64,000 nucleotides of DNA from positions 1,084,001-1,148,000 of the forward strand of contig NZ_CP061474.1 in NCBI RefSeq assembly GCF_014679505.1, written 5' to 3'. This stretch comes from Geobacillus sp. 46C-IIa (GTDB lineage: Bacteria; Bacillota; Bacilli; Bacillales; Anoxybacillaceae). Every line of letters begins with the position of its first letter. The first letter of the stretch is position 1. A model generated the notes under the pieces. That model did no database searches. It had not been told where the DNA came from and worked only from the letters and a program-made list of their open reading frames with translations. Of the stretch, positions 33,452 through 42,790 are shown piece after piece. A program made the translations under genes and the position numbers.

Positions 33452-34123
33452 ATGATGATCAAGATCGGAGATCGGGTTTGGCTCGAGCCGCTCGACGGTT
33501 CAACACGGCAATACCGGAGCAAGGCGCTCACCATCGCCGACGGGGCGATCCATATTAGTTATCCTGTCGACGAACAGAGCGGAAAAACGGTGTATTTGTT
33601 AAACGGCATGCAATTTAAGGTGAGCTTTGTCGGCCAGGACGGGGGTTTATACATGTTTGATACGGAAGTGAAGGGGAAAGTGCGCGACCCGCTGCCGATG
33701 GTCGTCTTGGCTTATCCGGGCGACGAATATGTCATACGCATCCAGCGCCGCCGATATGTGCGGGTGAAGGCAAACGTCGATGCTGCCGTCCATCCGCTTG
33801 ACGGCGGGTTCGCTCCGTTTGTGACGATGACGGTCGATATGAGTGCCGGCGGAGCTGCCCTTCTCATCCCGCCGGCATATGCTTCGCTTCTTCACCCCGG
33901 CATGGCGGTTGAGCTTTGGCTTGTGCTAACGATGCGCTCCGGTGAATATTACTATATGAAAACGAAGGCAACGATTGTCCGCATGGCCATCGATGAGCGC
34001 GGCATCGCGAAAATGTCGGTCGAATTCACCGACCTCCATCCCCAAGAACGCGCCCGGCTCATCCGCTACAGCTTCGAGCGGCAGCTTGACGAAAAGAAAA
34101 GGGAAAACGAAGAGAATAAATGA
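33452..34123 (+). CDS. motI: PilZ-domain c-di-GMP receptor (YpfA/MotI, flagellar brake)
   Basis: A 223-residue protein with an N-terminal YcgR-like domain (residues 1-95) and a C-terminal PilZ domain (about 98-215). Both c-di-GMP-binding motifs are present: RRRYVRVKA (RxxxR) and DMSAGGAAL (D/NxSxxG). In B. subtilis MotI binds MotA when c-di-GMP is high and stops the flagellar motor. Two adjacent ATGs (33452, 33455) follow AAGGGGAAAGGC. An extended -10 promoter lies upstream, and ypfB follows. Confidence 0.92.
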   Translation: MMIKIGDRVWLEPLDGSTRQYRSKALTIADGAIHISYPVDEQSGKTVYLLNGMQFKVSFVGQDGGLYMFDTEVKGKVRDPLPMVVLAYPGDEYVIRIQRRRYVRVKANVDAAVHPLDGGFAPFVTMTVDMSAGGAALLIPPAYASLLHPGMAVELWLVLTMRSGEYYYMKTKATIVRMAIDERGIAKMSVEFTDLHPQERARLIRYSFERQLDEKKRENEENK

Positions 34124-34175
34124 GCGGGGCGTGTGGAATACTGCTAGAAAAAACGGAAGGCAGGATGTTTGTGCC

Positions 34176-34355
34176 ATGAAGCGGATCGAGCAGCTGCTAT
34201 GGAAGCTCGTTGTGATCCAAGCGATTTGTTTGCTGATCGCTCAATGGCTCGTGTTGTATACGCCGGTGGCATTTTATATCGGCAAAGTATACGAGTATGA
34301 AGGGGTAGCCAAGCCGGAAAAAACAAAAACGATCGAAACGGCCGTCGACCGTTGA
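34176..34355 (+). CDS. ypfB: YpfB-like small membrane protein
   Basis: A 59-residue protein: a short amphipathic start (MKRIEQLLWKL), one membrane segment (about 11-33) and a charged tail (YEYEGVAKPEKTKTIET). The ATG at 34176 follows GGAAGGCAGGA. Size, topology and place between ypfA and cmk match YpfB (DUF5359) of B. subtilis. The function is unknown. Confidence 0.8.
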   Translation: MKRIEQLLWKLVVIQAICLLIAQWLVLYTPVAFYIGKVYEYEGVAKPEKTKTIETAVDR

Positions 34356-34384
34356 CGGCAAATATGGTACAATGGACATGAGAA

Positions 34385-34412
34385 CATGCAGGGTTTTCCT
34401 GCATTTTTCTTT
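34385..34412 (+). terminator. Short terminator between ypfB and cmk
   Basis: ATGCAGG and CCTGCAT arms with a small T-rich loop, followed by TTTTCTTTG. The 7-bp stem is short, so read-through is likely. Confidence 0.55.
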
Positions 34413-34450
34413 GTGCAGCCATTACATGATTCGATGAAGCAGGAGGAGTT

Positions 34451-35125
34451 ATGGAACGACGAATTAGCATCGCGATCGATGGTCCTGCGGCAGCAGGGAA
34501 AAGCACGGTCGCCAAACTCATTGCCAACCGCCTTTCTTATGTATATATCGATACCGGTGCAATGTACCGCGCGTTAACGCATCGGGCGCTTCAATGCGGC
34601 GTCGACATCCATGATGAACAGGCGCTGTTGTCATTGCTCCGGGATACATCGATTGAACTGAAGCCGTCGTCGCACGGGCAATTGGTGTTTGTCAACGGCG
34701 AGGACGTCACCGATATCATTCGTGGAGAGGCGGTGACAAATGCGGTGTCGTTCGTAGCGAAACACCCGCTTGTGCGCGAGGAGATGGTCGCCCGCCAGCG
34801 CGCCTTGGCCAAAGGGGGCGGCGTTGTGATGGACGGACGCGATATCGGGACGAACGTGCTTCCGAATGCCGAGGTGAAAATTTTCTTAAAAGCTTCAGTT
34901 GAGGAGCGGGCGCGGCGCCGGCACGAAGAACATATCGCCCGCGGCTTTCCGTCTGACCTCGAAAAGCTGAAAGAAGAGATCGCCCGCCGCGACCGGCTTG
35001 ATTCAGAGCGGGAAACGGCTCCGCTTCGCAAGGCGCCGGACGCGGTAGAAATTGACACGACGTCGCTGACGGTCGAGGAAGTGGCGGCGCGCATTATGGA
35101 AATTGTCAACGAAAGGATTGGATGA
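34451..35125 (+). CDS. cmk: Cytidylate kinase
   Basis: A 224-residue kinase that phosphorylates CMP and dCMP. P-loop at residues 9-17 ([10 protein letters not shown]), DTGAMYR at about 33-39, the substrate-domain [17 protein letters not shown], and the LID-region arginines ARRRHEEH and [21 protein letters not shown] precedes the ATG. It overlaps plsC by 4 bases; the cmk-plsC-ypfD order is typical of Bacillaceae. Confidence 0.97.
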   Translation: MERRISIAIDGPAAAGKSTVAKLIANRLSYVYIDTGAMYRALTHRALQCGVDIHDEQALLSLLRDTSIELKPSSHGQLVFVNGEDVTDIIRGEAVTNAVSFVAKHPLVREEMVARQRALAKGGGVVMDGRDIGTNVLPNAEVKIFLKASVEERARRRHEEHIARGFPSDLEKLKEEIARRDRLDSERETAPLRKAPDAVEIDTTSLTVEEVAARIMEIVNERIG

Positions 35126-35709
35126 GGGTGGATTTTTATTCGGTGGCCAAAGGAGCGGTAAAAAGCATATTGACTCCTTTGTACCGCATTCAAGTCACAG
35201 GGCTCGAGCAATTTCCAAAAGAAGGCGCGGTGCTTCTTTGCGCCAACCATATCAGCAACTTAGATCCGCCGGTCGTCGGCATTACGGCGCCGCGTCCGGT
35301 CCGGTTTATGGCGAAAGAGGAGTTGTTTCGCACCCCGGTGGTGAAAACGCTCGTCAAAAACTTGCGCGCGTTTCCAGTGAAGCGCGGCATGAACGACCGT
35401 CAGGCGCTGCGCACAGGGCTTGAGGTGCTGAAACAAGGCGAAGTTCTCGGCATTTTTCCCGAAGGGACGCGCAGCAAGGACGGCCGGCTGAAACGGGCGC
35501 TGCCCGGTGTCGGCTTTTTCGCCTTGCGCACTGATGCGGCTGTCGTCCCGTGCGCCATCATCGGCCCATACCGGCCATTTGTGCCGCTCAGAGTCGTATA
35601 CGGGGCGCCGATTGATATGGCGCCGCTGCGTGAGCGGAAGGCCAGTCCGGAAGAAGCGGCCGATTACATTATGGATCATATTCGCCGCTTGCTTGAGCAG
35701 CATCAGTAA
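35122..35709 (+). CDS. plsC: 1-acyl-sn-glycerol-3-phosphate acyltransferase
   Basis: A 195-residue membrane-associated acyltransferase. The catalytic HxxxxD motif is NHISNLDPP (about residues 42-50), followed by [10 protein letters not shown], the [12 protein letters not shown] glycerol-phosphate site (about 114-125) and a late PCAIIGP motif. It acylates lysophosphatidate to phosphatidate in phospholipid synthesis. It starts with an ATG inside the cmk stop region. A second acyltransferase could exist elsewhere in the genome. Confidence 0.93.
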   Translation: MRVDFYSVAKGAVKSILTPLYRIQVTGLEQFPKEGAVLLCANHISNLDPPVVGITAPRPVRFMAKEELFRTPVVKTLVKNLRAFPVKRGMNDRQALRTGLEVLKQGEVLGIFPEGTRSKDGRLKRALPGVGFFALRTDAAVVPCAIIGPYRPFVPLRVVYGAPIDMAPLRERKASPEEAADYIMDHIRRLLEQHQ

Positions 35710-35739
35710 GCATTATAGTACATGTTGATTGAGAAAATA

Positions 35740-35748
35740 TGGTATACT
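35740..35748 (+). promoter_or_regulatory. Extended -10 promoter of ypfD
   Basis: TGG followed by TATACT, 99 bases before ypfD. The leader between them is GC-rich and can fold (near 35776-35812). Confidence 0.55.
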
Positions 35749-35847
35749 AATTAGAAAAGCGTCCTTATTTTTGCCGACAGCCGGCCGCGGCCTCGGCGCG
35801 AGGCGCGCTTTTGCAGGATCGTCAGTCGATGAAGGAGGGGTTTTGCG

Positions 35848-37011
35848 ATGACAGAAGAGATGAATGTGCAAGTGAATGTGTATGAGGTGGGCGACATCGT
35901 CCGCGGCAAAGTGGTGAAGCTCGAAGACAAACAAGTGCTTGTTGAGGTGGAAAACAGCAAGCAAAGCGGCATCATTCCGATCAGCGAGCTGTCCAACTTG
36001 CATATCGAGAAGCCGAGCGATGCGGTCGCCGTCGGCGATGAAGTGACGGCCAAAGTGAAAAAAGTGGAAGAAGGCAAAGACGGGGAAGAAGGGCTGCTCA
36101 TTTTATCAAAAAAAGCCGTCGACGCCGAGCGGGCGTGGGAGGAGCTTGAACGCAAGTTCGCAAGCGGCGAAACGTTTGAAACGGTCATTAAAGACATCGT
36201 CAAAGGCGGGCTTGTCGCCGATGTCGGCGTGCGTGGCTTTATCCCGGCCTCGCTTGTCGAACCGCATTATGTCGAAGATTTTTCCGACTACAAAGGAAAA
36301 ACGCTCGCCGTCAAAGTCGTTGAACTCGACCGCGAGAAAAACCGCGTCATCTTATCGCATCGGGCGGTCGTTGAGGAAGAGCAGGAGCGCCAGCAAAAAG
36401 AACTGCTTTCCCGTCTTGAGCCGGGGCAAGTGCTGGATGGCGTCGTCCGCCGCATTGCCGATTTCGGCGTCTTTGTCGATGTCGGCGGGTTTGACGGACT
36501 CGTACATATTTCCCAGCTTTCTCATACGCGTGTCGCCCATCCGTCCGAGGCGGTGAAAGAAGGCGATGCGGTAAAAGTGAAAGTGTTGGCTGTCGACTCG
36601 GAACAAGGCCGCCTGTCGCTGTCGATGAAAGAAGCGTTGCCGGGTCCGTGGGAAGGCATCAGCGAGAAGGTAAGACCGGGCGATGTCGTCACGGGTACTG
36701 TGAAGCGGCTCGCTTCATTCGGCGCGTTTGTGGAAATTTTCCCGGGCGTCGAAGGGTTGGTTCATGTGTCGCAAATCGCCAACCGCCGCATCGGCTCACC
36801 GCATGAAGTGCTGAAAGAAGGCGATGAAGTGAAAGCGAAAGTGCTCGATGTCAACGAAGCCGAGCATCGCATTTCCTTAAGCATCCGCGCACTGCTCGAG
36901 GAGGAAACGGCCGCTCCGGCGGAAGATTACAGCCAATATACGAAAACGGCGGAAACGCGCGGCTTCCAGCTCGGCGAAGTCATCGGCGAGCAGCTGAAAA
37001 AATTAAAATAA
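35848..37011 (+). CDS. ypfD: S1-domain RNA-binding protein (YpfD, ribosomal protein S1 homologue)
   Basis: A 387-residue protein made of four S1 repeats (about 14-85, 100-170, 188-258, 275-345), each with the pattern GD/V-V-x-G-x-V followed by GGFVhD/VxhhG and HhS. The last two read VLDGVVRRIADFGVFVDVGG and VVTGTVKRLASFGAFVEI. B. subtilis YpfD is of this short type and is not essential, unlike the six-domain S1 of Gram-negatives. AAGGAGGGG precedes the ATG. A strong terminator follows, marking the end of the conserved block before the germination cluster. Confidence 0.95.
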   Translation: MTEEMNVQVNVYEVGDIVRGKVVKLEDKQVLVEVENSKQSGIIPISELSNLHIEKPSDAVAVGDEVTAKVKKVEEGKDGEEGLLILSKKAVDAERAWEELERKFASGETFETVIKDIVKGGLVADVGVRGFIPASLVEPHYVEDFSDYKGKTLAVKVVELDREKNRVILSHRAVVEEEQERQQKELLSRLEPGQVLDGVVRRIADFGVFVDVGGFDGLVHISQLSHTRVAHPSEAVKEGDAVKVKVLAVDSEQGRLSLSMKEALPGPWEGISEKVRPGDVVTGTVKRLASFGAFVEIFPGVEGLVHVSQIANRRIGSPHEVLKEGDEVKAKVLDVNEAEHRISLSIRALLEEETAAPAEDYSQYTKTAETRGFQLGEVIGEQLKKLK

Positions 37012-37024
37012 TTCATTGTCAGTG

Positions 37025-37067
37025 AACCCCATTTTGGTGGCACTTGCCATCCAAATGGGGTTTTTTG
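37025..37067 (+). terminator. Terminator of ypfD
   Basis: AACCCCATTTTGG and CCAAATGGGGTT arms, followed by TTTTGTTTTG. Confidence 0.9.
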
Positions 37068-37366
37068 TTTTGTCCATTCAACACTAGCAAAGGTCAATGA
37101 CTTTCTAGCAACATGATCGAGCCGCCCTGTCTTTAAACAAAATGAAAGCAAGAGAGGCTAACCTAGTTTGAAGCGGCCATTATATTCTCCTTTGAAAACG
37201 GCAATTCTATAAAAGGCTGGCGAAAATCACTGTTTCGCGCCGAAAAACGGCCTCAAAGCACGACATCGAACAGCGTTCACAAGATGTCCCCATGATGAAA
37301 AATGCCGACTGCAGCCCGGATTGGCGATGAAGCGAACACGCGCGGCGAGGAAAAGGGGGGAATGGC
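37068..37366. other. Gap before the germination cluster
   Basis: About 300 bases with no credible gene. CATTATA at 37178-37184 matches the SigG -10 consensus, the expected class for a gerA-type operon, but I see no good -35 at 17-18 bases. Nothing else recognised. Confidence 0.4.
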
Positions 37367-38896
37367 ATGCGCTTTTTTCAAAGACGAAAAAAAGGAAATT
37401 TGCCGCAGCTGGCGGCGACAACGCCAAGCGGAATGCAAGACGCCTTAGCGGCCGATATCAATGAAAATATACAAAATATACAGAATATTTATAGAGACTG
37501 CATCGATGTCGTCTTCCGGTCTTTTCAAATCGCCGGGCATACAAGCGCCGTTTTAATTTATATCAACGGGCTCGCCAACGTCGAAGAAATGAATGAAAAC
37601 GTGCTTCGCCCGCTGATGGGGAAACATTCGGCCAGCGGGCAAGACGGACAGCTGAATGTAACGAGTCTTCTTGAGCAACAGTTGACCGTTGTGAAAGTCA
37701 ACAAGGTGCAAACGATTGACGAGTGTATTCATTACATTGCCTCCGGAAACCCGGTGCTGCTTGTTGACGGGCAAAGCGAAGGCTTCGCTTTAGGATTGTC
37801 TGGATGGGAAAAGCGGGCGATTGAAGAGCCCGTTGCCGAATCGGTGATCAGAGGCCCGCGCGAAGGATTTATTGAATCGCTGGAAACGAATCTTTCTTTA
37901 TTGCGGCGCCGAATTCGCAGCCCGCTGTTAAAAACGAAATCAGTCACCTTAGGCAAGTACACGAAAACGGAAGTCGTGATTTGTTATATGGAAGGTATTG
38001 CCCCTGAGGCTTTTGTCACGGAGGCGGAAAAACGGCTGAGGCGCATCGAGTTGGACGGCGTGCTTGAAACCGGGTATCTCGAAGAGCTGATTGAAGATCA
38101 TCCGTACTCGCCGTTTCCGCAAGTATTAAGCACGGAGCGGCCCGATGTAGCGATTGCCAGTTTGCTTGAGGGGCGCATTGTGATCATGCAGGACGGCAGT
38201 CCGTTCGTGCTGGTGATGCCGGTGTCATTTTATTCTTTGATTCAATCTAGCGAAGACTACTACCAGCGCACGCTGATTGGCACGCTCATCCGCTGGCTTC
38301 GGTATTTGTTTCTCTTAATTTCGCTTTTGTTGCCGTCTGCGTATATTGCCATTTTGACGTTTCATCAAGAAATGATTCCGACAACTCTTTTATTAACGGT
38401 CGCTGCCTCGCGGGAACGCGTTCCTTTTCCGGCGCTCGTTGAAGCGTTAATTATGGAAATCGTATTTGAGGCGTTGCGCGAAGCCGGCGTGCGGCTTCCG
38501 AAGCAGACGGGGGCGGCGGTGAGCATCGTTGGAGCGCTCGTCATCGGCCAGGCGGCTGTTCAAGCCGGCCTTGTCTCAGCGCCGATGATTATGATTGTAG
38601 CCTTGACGGGGATCGCTTCGTTTACGATCCCGCGGTTCACAGCTGGGATTGCGTTGCGAATGTTGCGCTTCCCGATGATGTTTTTAGCCGGGTCGCTTGG
38701 GCTGCTTGGGATTATGCTTGGGCTGTTGCTAGTTCTCATTCACATGGCTTCCCTTCGCTCTCTTGGCGTTCCGTATTTGAATGCTCATGTTCCTAATAGG
38801 GATCATCAAACGAAAGATGTGCTTACCCGCACCCCGTGGTGGAAGCTGAACGTCCGCCCGCGCATCAATGAGCGACGGAAGGGTCGTCAAGGCTAA
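37367..38896 (+). CDS. GerA-type germinant receptor A subunit
   Basis: A 509-residue subunit of a spore germinant receptor, located in the inner spore membrane. The first 240 residues are hydrophilic (NIQNIYRDCIDVVFRSFQIAG, VNKVQTIDECIHYIASGNPVLLVDG), followed by the membrane domain with the family motif PFPALVEALIMEIVFEALREAGVRLP and GAAVSIVGALVIGQAAVQAGLVS near 400, then a short basic tail. GGAGGGG-like AAGGGGGGAATGG precedes the ATG. It resembles GerKA-type proteins, but which germinant it recognises cannot be read from sequence. First of a five-gene cluster. Confidence 0.93.
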   Translation: MRFFQRRKKGNLPQLAATTPSGMQDALAADINENIQNIQNIYRDCIDVVFRSFQIAGHTSAVLIYINGLANVEEMNENVLRPLMGKHSASGQDGQLNVTSLLEQQLTVVKVNKVQTIDECIHYIASGNPVLLVDGQSEGFALGLSGWEKRAIEEPVAESVIRGPREGFIESLETNLSLLRRRIRSPLLKTKSVTLGKYTKTEVVICYMEGIAPEAFVTEAEKRLRRIELDGVLETGYLEELIEDHPYSPFPQVLSTERPDVAIASLLEGRIVIMQDGSPFVLVMPVSFYSLIQSSEDYYQRTLIGTLIRWLRYLFLLISLLLPSAYIAILTFHQEMIPTTLLLTVAASRERVPFPALVEALIMEIVFEALREAGVRLPKQTGAAVSIVGALVIGQAAVQAGLVSAPMIMIVALTGIASFTIPRFTAGIALRMLRFPMMFLAGSLGLLGIMLGLLLVLIHMASLRSLGVPYLNAHVPNRDHQTKDVLTRTPWWKLNVRPRINERRKGRQG

Positions 38897-38909
38897 GGAG
38901 TGAAAGAGG

Positions 38910-40028
38910 ATGGAAAAGGGAAAAATCACATCTGTGCAGATGATGTTGCTGCTGTATCCGGCGATTACCGCTACCGCCATTCTCCTTGTCCCAGGGGTGA
39001 CGGCCCAACACGCCAGGCAAGATATGTGGCTGTCGCCGGTTTGGGCTTCACTTATCGGCTTTTTGACAGTATATGTGTCTGTTCAATTGCATCGCCTTTA
39101 CCCACAAAAGACGCCGATCGAATACAGTATAGACATTTTAGGAAAATTTCTTGGAAAGCTAGTCGGTTTGCTGTTTGTGCTTTTTTATTTTCACGTAACT
39201 GGAATCATCGTCCGCGAGTATGGCGAGTTTGTCGTTGGCAACTTTTTGTTTTACACGCCGATCGGATTCGTAATGGGAACGATGGTGTTTGTTTGCGCTG
39301 TGGCCGTCCGCAGCGGGATCGCCGCGCTCGGGAGATTGGCGCAAATTCTCGTGCCTGTTGTCATCGTTTTGCTCGTCTTTATCGTCATTTTGCTGTTTCC
39401 GGATATGGATCTAGAAAATATGCTGCCGATGCTGGAAAAAGGGCTTTTGCCGTCGATCAGGGGAGCCGTTACCCCGCAAAGCTGGTTTAGCGAATGCTTT
39501 TTAATGGCGTTTTTGCTTCCGCATGTCATTGATGAGGACCATGGACGAAGATGGGGAAACATCGCGGTGGTATCGATTATGTTGACGTTGTTGATGACGA
39601 ATTTGGCGACCCTCTTTGTGTTTGGAAACACCACCGCCAACTTCGTATATCCGGTGATGAGCGTCGTCCGATATATTAGCATCGCTGATTTTTTGGAGCA
39701 CGTCGAGGCGGTTGTTATGGCGCTTTGGGTCGTCGGTGTATTTTTGAAAATTTCTGTCTTTTATTACGTTGTTGTGATCGCCTTAGCCCGGTGGTTGAAT
39801 TTATCCCAATACGAGCCGCTCGTCTTTTCTGTCGGGTTGCTTTTGTTTTTGTTTTCCAACTGGTCGGCGAAGGATTTAGTGGAGCTGACCCATTTTCTAG
39901 GGACAACCGGCTCGTTTTACTTGACATGTGTGCAAACCGTCATTCCGTTTCTCCTCTTGTTAGCAGCAAGATGGCGAAAACGGGCCACCCCCCCGCCGTC
40001 GGCTGTTTCACACGAGAAAGGAAAGTAA
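38910..40028 (+). CDS. GerA-type germinant receptor B subunit (copy 1)
   Basis: A 372-residue membrane protein with ten or so hydrophobic segments, of the GerAB/Spore_permease family, which is related to amino-acid transporters and forms the ligand site of the receptor. Typical start GKITSVQMMLLLYPAITATA. AAGGAGTGAAAGAGG precedes the ATG. It lies 13 bases after the A subunit. A second, clearly paralogous B gene sits at the end of the same cluster (41649-42752). Confidence 0.92.
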   Translation: MEKGKITSVQMMLLLYPAITATAILLVPGVTAQHARQDMWLSPVWASLIGFLTVYVSVQLHRLYPQKTPIEYSIDILGKFLGKLVGLLFVLFYFHVTGIIVREYGEFVVGNFLFYTPIGFVMGTMVFVCAVAVRSGIAALGRLAQILVPVVIVLLVFIVILLFPDMDLENMLPMLEKGLLPSIRGAVTPQSWFSECFLMAFLLPHVIDEDHGRRWGNIAVVSIMLTLLMTNLATLFVFGNTTANFVYPVMSVVRYISIADFLEHVEAVVMALWVVGVFLKISVFYYVVVIALARWLNLSQYEPLVFSVGLLLFLFSNWSAKDLVELTHFLGTTGSFYLTCVQTVIPFLLLLAARWRKRATPPPSAVSHEKGK

Positions 40029-40065
40029 CGTCCACTGCCATTAAGCAAAAAAAGGGTGAACTGCC

Positions 40066-41268
40066 TTGGTGATCGAAAAAAAAGTGAAACGAGCGCTCAT
40101 TCTCCTTCTAGTCATCGTAACGATCGCCATGCTCGGCGGCTGTTGGGATCGGGAGGAAGTGAACGACATTGCGGTCGTGCTCGGGATCGGCATTGATCGA
40201 GTGAAAAATGAAAAGATTAGGCTGACAGTAGAGATCGCCGTACCGCGGGCAATCAGCGCTGGGCAAACGGGAGGGGGCGGAGGGGGTGGCAGTCAAGGCG
40301 AAACGATCGTCCGCTCAGGGACAGGTGTGACGATCGCCGACGCCATTGCTCAATTGCAAGAGCGGCTGCCCCGCCGTTTGTTTTGGGGGCATACGAAAGT
40401 CGTCATATTCGGTGAAAAGGCAGCGAAAGCGGGTATTCGTGAGCATCTTGATTTTTTGATTCGCCATCCGCAAACCCGTATCCGCTCCAACGTGTTGGTC
40501 AGCAAAGGATCGGCGAAAAGCGTGCTTGAACTCCTTCCTCCCATCGAACAAAGTTCGTCGGAAGTGCTAAGGGAAATGGCGGAATCAAGAACGCTGCTGC
40601 GGAAAACGGTGAAAGAAACGTTGCAAATGCTAAAAGGCGAAGCGGAAACCGCCTTGTTGCCGATGGTGAAAGTGCTTCCCCCAGAAAAAGGAAAGAAAGA
40701 AATCGAGACGATCGCCTTTATTTATGGTACAGCGATTTTTAAGAAAGACCGAATGGTCGGACAGATTGACGATTATACAACGCGCGGCGTGTTATGGATT
40801 CGCAATGAAATCAAGCAGGCACATGTGACGGTGAAGATCCCGGGAGAGAAGGGGAATATTACCTCAAGAATGATCCGGTCGCATACGGACGTCACACCAA
40901 AATATGAAAAAGGGAGATGGAAGATCGTCGTCAATGTCATGACGGAAGATGACATTATATTAAATGGAACAAAACTTAACTTGTTGAGCGAAAGAAATAT
41001 TGAGCGCATCGAAACAGAGCTCGAAAAAGATATCAACCGGCGAATGAAAAGAGCCTTGAATCGACTGCAGAAAGAAATGGAAGCCGACGTGTTCGGGTTT
41101 GCCGAGGCGATCCATAAAAAACATCCACGGCACTGGCGCCATCTGAAAAAGCGCTGGAACGACCTGTTTCCTGAGGTGCCTGTCGAATTGAACACAACTG
41201 TAAGGGTGCGCCGGCCGGGAATGAATTTCCCTCCGCAAGGCGTGCCGGAACAAGAGGTGAAACAATGA
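40066..41268 (+). CDS. GerA-type germinant receptor C subunit (lipoprotein)
   Basis: A 400-residue lipoprotein: signal segment followed by lipobox MLGGC and the GerC-family continuation CWDREEVNDIAVVLGIGID. A glycine run (seven Gly around residue 70) follows the first strand. The C-terminal half is the conserved three-layer GerAC domain. It completes the ABC receptor and is lipid-anchored on the outer face of the inner spore membrane. Start is a TTG at 40066 or GTG at 40069; AAAGGGTGA fits the TTG slightly better. Confidence 0.9.
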   Translation: MVIEKKVKRALILLLVIVTIAMLGGCWDREEVNDIAVVLGIGIDRVKNEKIRLTVEIAVPRAISAGQTGGGGGGGSQGETIVRSGTGVTIADAIAQLQERLPRRLFWGHTKVVIFGEKAAKAGIREHLDFLIRHPQTRIRSNVLVSKGSAKSVLELLPPIEQSSSEVLREMAESRTLLRKTVKETLQMLKGEAETALLPMVKVLPPEKGKKEIETIAFIYGTAIFKKDRMVGQIDDYTTRGVLWIRNEIKQAHVTVKIPGEKGNITSRMIRSHTDVTPKYEKGRWKIVVNVMTEDDIILNGTKLNLLSERNIERIETELEKDINRRMKRALNRLQKEMEADVFGFAEAIHKKHPRHWRHLKKRWNDLFPEVPVELNTTVRVRRPGMNFPPQGVPEQEVKQ

Positions 41269-41492
41269 AAGTATGGCTAGTCATCGGGATGCTCATCATG
41301 GTCGGGCTGATTTGGTGGTATGAATGGTCCCGGCTTGAAAGAGAGCGGAGAAAAGAAAGAGCTGCCGTCGCCATTTTGCTTGGCTTGGGGATGATATTAG
41401 CCGTTCTGCTGATCATCAACCCTGAGCTTCCCGGACCGACCCAGCTCGTGAATGCTCTTTTTCGCCCTTTTGGGAAAATAATGGAGAAGTGA
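41265..41492 (+). CDS. Small two-span membrane protein, D-type subunit of the germination cluster
   Basis: A 75-residue protein with two membrane segments (about 3-19 and 34-50) separated by a strongly charged loop (SRLERERRKER). Small two-span D subunits are known to occur in some gerA-type operons and to modulate receptor activity. The ATG overlaps the C-subunit stop by 4 bases, so it is translated with the receptor. Assignment rests on size, topology and position. Confidence 0.75.
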   Translation: MKVWLVIGMLIMVGLIWWYEWSRLERERRKERAAVAILLGLGMILAVLLIINPELPGPTQLVNALFRPFGKIMEK

Positions 41493-41648
41493 ACAACCCG
41501 TATTTCGTTTTGCTTGAAGGGAGCCTGTCAGTTTCGCGGGGAAAGGAAACTCCGCTAGGTGTTTAGCAGGCGCTGTCTATATGTTCAAGGCGGGATTCTC
41601 TTTCGAAAGGATGATATTAATCAGATTGAAGGAAAAGGTGGACGATTC

Positions 41649-42752
41649 ATGGAAAGCGGAAAAATTACGCCGGTGCAAATGGCGCTGCTGCTATATGCGG
41701 TCATTACTCCAACGGCCGTTCTTCTCGTTCCGGGGGCGATCGCCCGACATGCGAAGCAAGATATGTGGCTGTCGCCATTTTGGGCTTCGCTCATCGGTTT
41801 TTTGACCGTATATATTGTCGTTCAGCTGCATCGCCTTTATCCACATAAGACACTCATTCAATACAGCACCGATATCGCCGGCACGTTTGTTGGAAAGATG
41901 GTCGGGCTCATTTTCATTTTGTCCCATCTCCATGGGGCGGGGTTAGTTATCCGCGCTTATGCGGAATTTATTGTCGGCCACTTTTTGCTCCATACACCGC
42001 TTTCGTTTGTGATGGGGACGATGGGGGTTGTTTGCGCCGTTGCCGTTCGCAGCGGGATTGACGTGCTCGGGCGGCTGGCGCAAATTCTTGTGCCTGTTGT
42101 CATGATCTGGTTTGTCATTATTGTTCTATTGCTGCTTCCTGATATGGATTTGGGAAACATATTGCCTGTTTTGGAAGACGGGATTTGGCCATCAGTAAAA
42201 GGGTCAATCATTTTGCAAGGGTGGTTCAGCCAATGTGTTTTTATGTCATTTCTCCTTCCATATATGACGAATCGAGATGATGGGCAAAAATGGGGCAACA
42301 TCGCAGTCATATTCATTATAATGACATTATTGGCGACAAATTTGATGACGCTCTTTGTTTTAGGGAACATTGCCGAAGATTTTCTCTATCCGGTGATGGG
42401 CGCGGTTCGTTACACGAGCATCGCCGATTTTTTGGAACATGTTGAAGTCATTGTCATGGCGTTTTGGGTTGTTGGTGCGTTTTTAAAAATTGCGGTCTTT
42501 TTTTACGCCGTCGTCGTATCGTTGGCTCAATGGATCGGTATGTCCGAATATAAGCCGCTTGTTTTTCCTGTCGGATTCATGCTGTTTTTCGTATCGATTT
42601 GGGCGGCGCGTGATGTCGTAGAGCTCGGCCGCTTTGTTGGAACCGTCAACGCATTTTATATCCTATTCACAGAGACAATCATTCCATTGCTTCTTCTATT
42701 GATTGCGAAATGGCAAAAACGGGCGGCTTTTTCAGGACAAAATGGGAAATAG
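41649..42752 (+). CDS. GerA-type germinant receptor B subunit (copy 2)
   Basis: A 367-residue membrane protein closely similar to the first B subunit of this cluster; by eye about two residues in three are identical, with long identical runs (QDMWLSP, WASLIGFLTVY, LGRLAQILVPVV). The ATG at 41649, after AAGGTGG, gives an N-terminus that lines up with copy 1 (GKITPVQMALLLY); an open frame extends upstream but has no ribosome site. It lies 156 bases after the D gene and is followed by a terminator. It probably offers an alternative ligand-binding subunit for the same A and C partners. Confidence 0.88.
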   Translation: MESGKITPVQMALLLYAVITPTAVLLVPGAIARHAKQDMWLSPFWASLIGFLTVYIVVQLHRLYPHKTLIQYSTDIAGTFVGKMVGLIFILSHLHGAGLVIRAYAEFIVGHFLLHTPLSFVMGTMGVVCAVAVRSGIDVLGRLAQILVPVVMIWFVIIVLLLLPDMDLGNILPVLEDGIWPSVKGSIILQGWFSQCVFMSFLLPYMTNRDDGQKWGNIAVIFIIMTLLATNLMTLFVLGNIAEDFLYPVMGAVRYTSIADFLEHVEVIVMAFWVVGAFLKIAVFFYAVVVSLAQWIGMSEYKPLVFPVGFMLFFVSIWAARDVVELGRFVGTVNAFYILFTETIIPLLLLLIAKWQKRAAFSGQNGK

Positions 42753-42754
42753 CG

Positions 42755-42790
42755 AAGGTGTCCCTGCCGTTTTGGGACACCTTTGTTGTT
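42755..42790 (+). terminator. Terminator of the germination cluster
   Basis: AAGGTGTCCC and GGGACACCTT form a perfect 10-bp stem around 9 bases, followed by TGTTGTT. It overlaps the end of the converging ypzI gene. Confidence 0.75.

Noticed and set aside
37367..42752. Recent horizontal island for the germination cluster
   Set aside because: No integrase, transposase, tRNA site or clear change in base composition at its borders; only the position differs from B. subtilis.
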